DNA of 14,862 bases from Actinomycetota bacterium (GTDB lineage: Bacteria; Actinomycetota; Thermoleophilia; Gaiellales; Gaiellaceae), in NCBI GenBank assembly GCA_003170995.1, contig PMXT01000074.1:1-14862 (forward strand), read 5' to 3'. The notes beneath the pieces are model-generated. The model was not told the DNA's origin and ran no database searches. It worked only from the letters and a program-made list of their open reading frames with translations. How positions within the stretch are numbered: position 1 is the first letter of the stretch; the number at the start of each line of letters is the position of its first letter. Shown here one piece after another: positions 7,147-12,579 of the stretch. Made by a program: the position numbers and the translations under genes.

Positions 7147-7647
7147 CTAGGGGTACCAGATGACTCCCTTTACTTTGTTGGCGAAGGCGGGGTTACCTAT
7201 ACCTTGAGCCGACAAGGAGAGACCTTTCGCGCACCTAGTTGCAGTACACACTGGGTAAACCAGCGTGACTTTGATGAGCCTCGTACTGCCAGCACGGAGG
7301 TTGGTAAACATTCTTGCGACCGTTCTTTGGGCAGACAGATCCTTCGTCGGCAGGAGCTTCAGGGTCGGCGACGAGTACGTCACCAGTTGCCCTGGGGCGA
7401 ACCGAACTTGGTACTTCTTGATTACTTTCGCGCCGGTGTTCTTCACCGTCAGCGTGTAGTCGTACGGCTGATCGCCGACGATGCCCTTGGTGGTTCCGGC
7501 GATGCGGACAGAGAAGCGATACTTCTGCTTGACGGTCTGCGCTGACGCAGCACCGAAGCTCGGTATCGCAAGCACCAAGGCCACCAAGCCGAGAGCCACC
7601 GGCGCCAGTCTCCTCAGTATTGAACGGTCACAGGAAACGGGGAACAT
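7147..7647 (-). CDS. Exported protein with a DUF11-like Ig-fold domain (paralog A)
   Basis: This 166-residue protein has a signal peptide: positively charged RRLAP, then the hydrophobic VALGLVALVLAI, then AASA before a cleavage near residue 36. The mature part contains GDQPYDYTLTVKNTGAKVI, the hallmark of DUF11/CARDB-like beta-sandwich domains found on cell surfaces. A Cys pair (YPVCTATRC, about 134 and 139) near the C-terminus could form a disulfide. There is no sortase motif or lipobox. It is paralogous to the next gene upstream (7695-8237), from which it is separated by 47 bp holding its own probable promoter. Its function is unknown; extracellular binding or scaffolding is the family-level expectation. 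Confidence 0.75.
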   Translation of the reverse strand: MFPVSCDRSILRRLAPVALGLVALVLAIPSFGAASAQTVKQKYRFSVRIAGTTKGIVGDQPYDYTLTVKNTGAKVIKKYQVRFAPGQLVTYSSPTLKLLPTKDLSAQRTVARMFTNLRAGSTRLIKVTLVYPVCTATRCAKGLSLSAQGIGNPAFANKVKGVIWYP

Positions 7648-7661
7648 GCCGTGAGACGATA
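7648..7661 (-). promoter_or_regulatory. Probable leaderless promoter of exported paralog A
   Basis: On the minus strand TATCGT (7661-7656) ends 8 bp before the ATG at 7647. The same hexamer and spacing precede paralog B, and the identical hexamer precedes the 713-residue KAP gene at 7 bp. No Shine-Dalgarno is present. Confidence 0.4.
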
Positions 7662-7694
7662 CACAGCTCCGGGTTGACCTCGTCCTCTTGTTTC

Positions 7695-8237
7695 TTAGAA
7701 ATCGACTTCCAGGCCCTTGGTTCTCTGGTAGTTAGCCCGGGACGGAGTCCTGGCCCAGAAGTGCCCGTACTCGACGTCTCCCGCGTTGTAGTCCGCAGGC
7801 CAAACGGCCGTCAGCGTGATTTTCCTTGTAGCTCCCGCCGGGACGTTCTTAAACGTCCACTTGGCCGTAGTTCTCATATCGCCTGACGTGAAAGCATTCG
7901 GCTTCGGGCTGGCGGACGTGATGACCTTCACCCACTTCTGTTGTGCCGTATCTACGGCCTTCCACGGGTCGAAGCCCACAATGACCTTGGCCATCTTCTT
8001 CTTGCCTGTGTTCTTTACGCTCAGCACGTACGTGTACGGCTGGCCGGGGACAGTGGGGTTCGCGATACCAGAGACGCCGACAGCGAGGCCGTAGTTGGGC
8101 TTCGCTTTGGCTCGTGATGACGCCGCACTGAAGCCGAAGCTCGGCATCGCGAACGCGAGGGCCACCAGGCCCAGGACGGCAAGCCCTTCTGGTGCCAGTC
8201 TCCTCAGCATCGAGCGGTCACAGGAAGCGGGGAGCAT
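7695..8237 (-). CDS. Exported protein with a DUF11-like Ig-fold domain (paralog B)
   Basis: This 180-residue protein has a signal peptide (LRRLAP, the hydrophobic GLAVLGLVALAFAMP, cleavage about residue 40-45 in a small-residue region). Its single domain is headed by GQPYTYVLSVKNTGKKKMAKVIVGF, the DUF11-like pattern. Ahead of the hydrophobic core both paralogs share M-(F/L)-P-(V/A)-SCDRS-(I/M)-LRRLAP. Paralog A has no usable start at the second methionine of B, so the first ATG is taken as the start for both. The C-terminal halves differ strongly between paralogs, and B lacks the Cys pair of A. It is transcribed toward A. It is a cell-surface or secreted protein of unknown role. Confidence 0.75.
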   Translation of the reverse strand: MLPASCDRSMLRRLAPEGLAVLGLVALAFAMPSFGFSAASSRAKAKPNYGLAVGVSGIANPTVPGQPYTYVLSVKNTGKKKMAKVIVGFDPWKAVDTAQQKWVKVITSASPKPNAFTSGDMRTTAKWTFKNVPAGATRKITLTAVWPADYNAGDVEYGHFWARTPSRANYQRTKGLEVDF

Positions 8238-8251
8238 GTCGGGAGACGATA
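8238..8251 (-). promoter_or_regulatory. Probable leaderless promoter of exported paralog B
   Basis: On the minus strand TATCGT (8251-8246) ends 8 bp before the ATG at 8237, as in paralog A. No ribosome-binding site is visible. Confidence 0.4.
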
Positions 8252-8422
8252 CAACACCGCGCTGTCTCCCTCGTCGGCTTGGAGCCTCGACTCGCGTTCA
8301 ACGAGGGGGCAACATTGAGGCAACCAGCTCCACCGAGATCCACCGAGACCGAGCGGCCGAAACAGGCCCTAAACCGCCCGTTTTCCAACTCGAACGAGAC
8401 CGGCCGAGGCCCTAGCGGTTTC

Positions 8423-8860
8423 CTACGAGAAAACGTGCCTGCAGAAGCGACAGACGGTGGCGGCCGCCTTGACCTCTTCAGCGCAGTCCGGGCAGATCTT
8501 CGTATCAGCCAGCGGAGCCGCGATCCGTGCCTGGATGATGTCGCGCGCCTCCGAGAACTCGCGATTCTTCACTGCCGAGCGAAGGTTCGACCACGTGACC
8601 GTGTTCTCGTCTTGGGTCGCGTCGCGCAGCCCGCCCTTCGCTTCGGAGCCTCCTCGCAAACTGAGCTGAAGATAACCGACACCGGTGAGCTTGCTCGCCT
8701 TTTTGAATTGGACGGCGACGATACTCCCCCACGGAATCAGCTTCTCTCCACGCAGCTTGCCTCCTTGAAGAGCGAAGCCCTTTGCTCCGCGCGAGATCAT
8801 CACGCCCGAGTCGTTGATGGTCAGGTTCCCGTTGTAACCCTTGAAGACGCGCTCCTCCAT
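8423..8860 (-). CDS. DUF4429-type protein with C-terminal zinc ribbon
   Basis: This is a 145-residue protein. Residues 5-110 match the DUF4429 style (FKGYNGNLTINDSGVMISRG, then KLIPWGSIVAVQFKKAS, GYLQLSLRGG, and DENTVTW). This is a PH-like beta domain typical of actinobacterial proteins related to short-C-terminal-domain families. A C-terminal zinc ribbon follows with C123-PD-C126 and C137-RF-C140, ending RHVFS. There is no signal peptide or membrane segment, so it is probably cytoplasmic. A fusion of a PH-like domain with a zinc ribbon suggests a regulatory or nucleic-acid or membrane-adaptor role, but this is not established. It is on the same strand as the exported paralogs but 160 bp upstream, with its own promoter-like element. 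Confidence 0.8.
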   Translation of the reverse strand: MEERVFKGYNGNLTINDSGVMISRGAKGFALQGGKLRGEKLIPWGSIVAVQFKKASKLTGVGYLQLSLRGGSEAKGGLRDATQDENTVTWSNLRSAVKNREFSEARDIIQARIAAPLADTKICPDCAEEVKAAATVCRFCRHVFS

Positions 8861-8874
8861 CGCGGCGAAGCATA
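8861..8874 (-). promoter_or_regulatory. Probable leaderless promoter of the DUF4429 gene
   Basis: On the minus strand TATGCT (8874-8869) fits TAnnnT and ends 8 bp before the ATG at 8860, matching the spacing at the exported paralogs. No Shine-Dalgarno is present. Confidence 0.35.
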
Positions 8875-9571
8875 TGCGGCCGAGTGGAGCTGGATAGCGA
8901 CCACCGACGGTCTGCCCGGTACCTAGCGCTTGACTCGGCCACGAAGCGAGAGCGCCGCCAGGCCGAGGGACACAGGCCCGAGCACGCGAACAGAGCGGGT
9001 CGAACGAGTATCGCCGCGAAGCACCGGAGCGACTCGCTAAGGAAATAGACAGACAGTTCGGCGAAGCCTATGATCACTCGCGTTGCCTTCCTGCTTTGAC
9101 TGAGAGACCACAGAAGACCGTGATCGAAAGTAGCCACTCTTGGCCGCGATAAATAGCCCGTCTTGCTGTGGCTGCAGCTGCGTTGTCCCGACGTTTGTCT
9201 TGCCCATCATCGCCTTGTCGCTTTGGAGTTCACTCGGCGCTCTCGGGGCGATAGCCGTTGCAGTACCCGCTGGCATCGGATCGATGCATGTCCTCAGCGC
9301 GGTTGACCGTCTGCGACACCGCTGGCGCACTTCCTGATGCCCTACTAGACGCGGCAGCGAGCCGCTCAACCTTGAACGCGTCCGCGAGTAACGCGGGGGT
9401 TCGGGCGCGCTTCGATGCTCGGAAGGCGGCCCAGAGGGGGTCGGTTCAGGACCCGCTGCGAGAGGCAGGCGAGGAATCGACCGCCGAACGCCTCGCGGTT
9501 CGCGTCCTGAGCCTTTCTAGAAGGGTTGCAACAGACGCTCGCTGCTGCAGTCTGAGATGCTCTGACTGTTT
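8875..9571. other. Gene-poor stretch of about 700 bp
   Basis: No frame here has convincing protein features. The best small candidate is a TTG-started plus-strand frame at 9140-9337 (65 aa) with one hydrophobic stretch (VVPTFVLPIIALSLW...), but it lacks a ribosome-binding site and is overlapped by an equally long frame on the other strand. The stretch contains an imperfect palindrome around TTCTAGAA (9512-9525). It may be decayed DNA or contain an unrecognised RNA. Confidence 0.45.
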
Positions 9572-9592
9572 GGGTAGCTCAAACGGAAGGGC
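9572..9592 (+). other. tRNA D-arm-like sequence before the Ser/Thr-rich gene
   Basis: GGGTAGCTCAAACGGAAGGGC resembles the 5' part of a tRNA: TAGCTC, a D-loop with GG, and a pairing GCTC/GGGC with one wobble. No anticodon arm or T-arm follows, so it is not a tRNA gene. It also provides the GGAAGG ribosome-binding motif of the next gene, which may be all it is. Confidence 0.2.
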
Positions 9593-9598
9593 GGCGGC

Positions 9599-10279
9599 AT
9601 GAACGATCTCAAGAACTTCTGGAACTCACGCAAGCGCGTGGACAAGATCGCGCTCGTCACCACTTCAGTGATTGCGCTAGTCGTGATCGTCGCGCTGGCG
9701 TCGAGTCCGAAGGGCTCGAAAGATACGAAAACGACCGCGAAGCCAACGACTACGGCCTCCACGTCAGAGTCCCAGACGACGGTAACGAAGACCGTGACCG
9801 CGTCCGCGAAGGCCACAACATCGACGAAGAGCGTGACTACGCCAGAGAAGGCCACAGTCCCGAAGACCGTCTCGGAAGCCCAGCAGAAGGCACTCGACTA
9901 CATCGACAAGCATGGTGCTGACGCCAATCGCGTCCAAGCGAACGTCCTCATCGTTCAGATCGCCGTCCTCGATTTTCAGAAGCACCCGACGCAGGCCAAG
10001 CTGAACGCCCTCGCTATCGCCGCCCAAGACGCTCACGACAGGATCGACGCGCTCCGCCAAAACTTCGCGGAAAGTGGCGGCTCAGACGCCGAGACGTACG
10101 TCTACATGGGCGCTAACGACCTGAAGAACTCGATGGGCGCTCTCGTCGCCTCTGCGGGTACTCCGAACGCGGCTACGCTCGCGCACTTCCATTCTCAATA
10201 CACGACTGCAAGGTCGGAGTGGAACTCCGGCGTACGCTCGATTTGGCGCACAGCAAAGCGGGAGCCTCCGACCGTCTAG
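9599..10279 (+). CDS. Membrane-anchored Ser/Thr-rich protein with extracytoplasmic helical domain
   Basis: This is a 226-residue protein. The N-terminus is basic (MNDLKNFWNSRKRVDK), followed by one membrane segment (about 17-35, IALVTTSVIALVVIVALA). It lacks a clear signal-peptidase site and so is probably a type II membrane protein with its C-terminus outside. Residues 36-92 form a Thr/Ser/Lys/Ala-rich linker typical of cell-wall-spanning regions. Residues 93-215 are predicted helical (SEAQQKALDYIDKHGADANRVQANV, then AHDRIDALRQNF), with no cysteine. The ATG at 9599 has GGAAGG 8 bp upstream. It is followed after 231 bp by the exported HNH nuclease on the same strand; a hairpin between them argues against one simple operon. 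The family is not recognised. Confidence 0.7.
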   Translation: MNDLKNFWNSRKRVDKIALVTTSVIALVVIVALASSPKGSKDTKTTAKPTTTASTSESQTTVTKTVTASAKATTSTKSVTTPEKATVPKTVSEAQQKALDYIDKHGADANRVQANVLIVQIAVLDFQKHPTQAKLNALAIAAQDAHDRIDALRQNFAESGGSDAETYVYMGANDLKNSMGALVASAGTPNAATLAHFHSQYTTARSEWNSGVRSIWRTAKREPPTV

Positions 10280-10357
10280 AGGAAAGCGCGAGCCGAACCC
10301 TGACGCTTTCGGCGTGTCCGTTTCGGCCATCTAGGCAGGGAGCCGCCGATCGTCTAG
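10260..10357. repeat. 20-bp imperfect direct repeat at and after the 3' end of the Ser/Thr-rich gene
   Basis: GGGAGCCTCCGACCGTCTAG (10260-10279) includes the last codons and stop of the Ser/Thr-rich gene. It recurs with two changes at 10338-10357 (GGGAGCCGCCGATCGTCTAG). Each copy ends in a TAG. It could be a small duplication of the gene's tail or a processing or termination element. Confidence 0.5.
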
Positions 10358-10425
10358 CCTCGCCAGTAAGCCGACTCGGAAAACGCTCCAGCTAGCAAGC
10401 GCTCGACCGTCTCGACCAAGGCCGC

Positions 10426-10453
10426 GAAGGGGACTCCGACGGGAGTCTCCTTT
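10426..10453 (+). terminator. Strong 12-bp hairpin upstream of the HNH gene
   Basis: GAAGGGGACTCC (10426-10437) pairs with GGAGTCTCCTTT (10442-10453) around a GACG loop: 12 pairs, two of them G-U. It lies 147 bp after the Ser/Thr-rich gene and 57 bp before the HNH gene. The following TCGTTCCT is only moderately T-rich. It could be a terminator for the first gene or a leader structure or attenuator of the second. Confidence 0.45.
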
Positions 10454-10510
10454 CGTTCCTAAAAGAGAAGGAGTAAACAAGGGGCAACCGCTTCCTCGAA
10501 GGAGGTATCG

Positions 10511-11203
10511 ATGCGCCGTGTCGCTCTTTCCCTAGTTGTCGCCCTGACGTTCGCGCTAGCGATCGCAAGCGCAAGCGCGAGTTCGGCACCGCCAGGGGCG
10601 ACCGCCCGTTGTAACGACGGCACCTACAGCTACTCGCAGCACCGACAAGGAACTTGCTCTCACCACGGCGGCGTCGCCGTGTGGCTGAACGGAAGTACAA
10701 CTACAACCAAGAAGAGTTCAGGCACGAGTGGCGGTACAGTCGATGTAGGCAAGACGGTGCTGCTCAAGAAGCGGACAAAGACTTCAGGCTGCAAGCTCGG
10801 GCCGAACCCCGATCGGCGCTGCTCACCCGGCGCCTACTACTCGAAGCTCACGAAGACTGTCATCTGCTCGGCGAGCTTCCGCACTAGCTCAGTCAGAAAC
10901 GTCCCGCAGTCCGAGAAGTACGAAGTCGAAGCCGAGTATGGGATGGCGCAGAAGCTCTACGGCCGTACGCTGGAGATCGACCACATCATCTCGCTTGAGC
11001 TGGGCGGTTCTAACGACATCGCGAACCTCTTTCCGGAAAGAGCGAGTCCAGCTCCCGGCTACCGCGTGAAGGACAGGCTTGAGAACAAGCTGCACTCGAT
11101 GGTCTGCTCGGAGCAGAAGAGCCTTCGCAGTGCACAGCGCGAGATCGCGACGAACTGGCAGAAGCTCTACAGGAACGTGTACGGAACGGCGCCCGTCGGC
11201 TAG
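10511..11203 (+). CDS. Exported DUF3761-HNH endonuclease-like protein
   Basis: This 230-residue protein has a signal peptide (MRR, hydrophobic ALSLVVALTFALAIA, cleavage in ASASS near 24). Residues 31-59 form a DUF3761-type module (ARCNDGTYSYSQHR, then GTCSHHGGVAVWL) with C34 and C49. A short Thr/Ser/Gly linker follows. Then comes an HNH-type nuclease domain with C94, C104 and C119, SSVRNVPQSEKYEVEAEYG, and the core LEIDHIISLELGGSNDIANLFPE (D157, H158, N168, N172). It ends with KDRLENKL, C199, and an AQREIATNW tail typical of this actinobacterial HNH family. AAGGAGGT (10499-10506), 4 bp before the ATG, is the best ribosome-binding site in the window. Export suggests action on extracellular or wall-associated DNA, such as scavenging, competition or blocking incoming DNA. 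That role is an inference. Confidence 0.85.
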   Translation: MRRVALSLVVALTFALAIASASASSAPPGATARCNDGTYSYSQHRQGTCSHHGGVAVWLNGSTTTTKKSSGTSGGTVDVGKTVLLKKRTKTSGCKLGPNPDRRCSPGAYYSKLTKTVICSASFRTSSVRNVPQSEKYEVEAEYGMAQKLYGRTLEIDHIISLELGGSNDIANLFPERASPAPGYRVKDRLENKLHSMVCSEQKSLRSAQREIATNWQKLYRNVYGTAPVG

Positions 11204-11344
11204 CGGCTCGCCGATCGTTCACGCTATGTGACCGAAGGCCGCTCCGCTAGACGCTCTTGCGGCCGTGTCCGCGCGGCGGTAAGTCCGGCGGAGCAGTTGC
11301 TCTTCGACAGTGACTGGCTGCTGGCATGGGAGTGTCTTAACGGA

Positions 11345-12370
11345 TCAGCTCTGTGGGAACGTGTCTCGGCGAGCTGCATATAGCCGCGCCAACACTTCGT
11401 CAGGGACATATCCAGGGCGGACCTCGATCAACGCTATGCCGAGCCTCTTACACTTCGCGCGCTTTGCCCTATCGCGAGCGACGGTGAGTTTCCAGGCATC
11501 CTCGCCACCGAAGAAGTCCACCGGCCGATCGTGTTGCTCTCCCTGGTACTCCACCCCAATTCTCCAGTCGGGCAGCCACACGTCGAGATGCTGCCGTCCG
11601 AATCCTTGAGGAACTCCATGCTGCTCAACCCCAGTCTGACCACCGACGGTATCCCGAATTAACAAGAACAGCTCTGTTTCTGCCACCCAGCCTTGTCCTA
11701 CGTGTGCGTATCCCAGATCCTCGCGTAGGGCGTTTTCCGCCTGGCGGTGAAGAGGGCGAAGCAAGTCCGCAGCCGCTCGACTGCTGTTGAAGAACGGCAT
11801 CGGCAGACCTTCGACATACGTGGCGCGCATCGTGCCGTTGAACATCAACCAACCCGACCAGTGCAGGTCAGGAAGCGAGAGCAACTCCACCCCGAGATCT
11901 CGTCCGTAAGACCGCTCCCCTTCAAGAGCGACTTGTATCGCCTCAAGGAGCGCGTCTGGGTGCATGCGTGCTAGCTCGGTTATCTTCGGTTGGACGACGG
12001 CTAGTACGTCCGCGGCGGTCAATGGTCGGTTGAGTACGAGTGTCAGGACTATCCGTGCTTGCGACTGCAGTCCGGCCTTGCTTCCCGGCGCCGCGGTCGG
12101 CCGCACGGCGAGTGCGCCGAGAACATCCCCAGCGAGCAGCCAGCAGTCCCCGGCAAGACTCGGATACCCGGCGTATTCAGCCATCTTCGCGGCGGCTACC
12201 GGGTCGTGTGACGCTAACTCCGCGGCGTCGTTGAGGAGTTCGTAAGTGGGAGGAGAGCGCCACGCGGCGGGGGGTAAGCGTCGGCCACGAAAACCCATCC
12301 CGGCGTCGGGGCTACATAGGCTCGACCGTAACCCACGAACGAGTTCTTCGGGAGAGGGTAACTCAGGCAC
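11345..12370 (-). CDS. PD-(D/E)XK (Vsr-like) nuclease with unknown helical N-terminal domain
   Basis: This is a 341-residue protein. The C-terminal 120 residues show a restriction-endonuclease-like core: WVAETELFLLIRD (E231), HLDVWLPDW (D263), then IGVEYQGEQH (E274, Q276, H280), a charged RDRAKRAKCKRLG helix and the IALIEVRPGY strand. This order fits Vsr/DUF559-like nucleases, with Gln where many PD-(D/E)XK enzymes have Lys. The N-terminal 220 residues (LLNDAAELASHDPVAAAKMAEYAGY and onward) look helical and are not recognised. The GTG start at 12370 is directly preceded by an in-frame TGA, so it cannot be extended; AAGG lies 7 bp upstream. It follows the 713-residue KAP NTPase on the same strand after 209 bp. 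A joint NTPase-nuclease system acting on invading DNA is inferred. It is convergent with the HNH gene. Confidence 0.75.
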   Translation of the reverse strand: MPELPSPEELVRGLRSSLCSPDAGMGFRGRRLPPAAWRSPPTYELLNDAAELASHDPVAAAKMAEYAGYPSLAGDCWLLAGDVLGALAVRPTAAPGSKAGLQSQARIVLTLVLNRPLTAADVLAVVQPKITELARMHPDALLEAIQVALEGERSYGRDLGVELLSLPDLHWSGWLMFNGTMRATYVEGLPMPFFNSSRAAADLLRPLHRQAENALREDLGYAHVGQGWVAETELFLLIRDTVGGQTGVEQHGVPQGFGRQHLDVWLPDWRIGVEYQGEQHDRPVDFFGGEDAWKLTVARDRAKRAKCKRLGIALIEVRPGYVPDEVLARLYAARRDTFPQS

Positions 12371-12535
12371 TCAAAAACCTTAGACATGACAGCCGGACAA
12401 GCGCGCGCCAGTTGAGCGCCAGCGGCCGTAATGAAACAGCGCCCTAGGAGCGGCTGGCGTACGGATCGTCAGACACCAAACGTGAGCGGTCTTGCCCCGC
12501 TTCCCTCCAACTCGTCAGCGGTTGAATCCGGTTGG

Positions 12536-12559
12536 GTCGGTACCAAGCGAGGTACCCAC
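12536..12559 (-). terminator. Hairpin between the KAP NTPase and the nuclease gene
   Basis: Two GGTACC copies (12539-12544 and 12551-12556) with a 6-bp spacer form a stem, extended by two more pairs after one mismatch. It lies 21 bp downstream of the NTPase stop. No T-run follows, so it could be a factor-dependent terminator, an RNA-processing signal or a protein-binding repeat. Confidence 0.25.
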
Positions 12560-12579
12560 GAGATCTAGTAGGTGAGGGC

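Larger units (their letters stand above)
7601..8251. repeat. Duplicated 5' ends of the exported paralogs
   Basis: The stretch from GCCAGTCTCCTCAG through the start codon to ACGATACA is repeated near 7606-7663 and 8196-8253. There are roughly 8 mismatches over about 60 bp, so it covers the promoter, the start and the first 15 codons. Identity falls away quickly inside the mature domains. This points to tandem duplication followed by divergence. Confidence 0.6.

Noticed and set aside
8192..8926. Plus-strand frame of 244 aa
   Set aside because: It is antisense to the DUF4429-zinc-ribbon gene and to the 5' end of exported paralog B, both with clear features.
9140..9337. TTG-started 65-aa hydrophobic frame
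   Set aside because: It has no ribosome-binding site, and an overlapping frame on the other strand is longer; kept only as a remark in the gene-poor stretch.
12515..12533. Possible tRNA T-arm (GGTTGAATCC)
   Set aside because: The stem is only three pairs and no acceptor, D or anticodon arm surrounds it.
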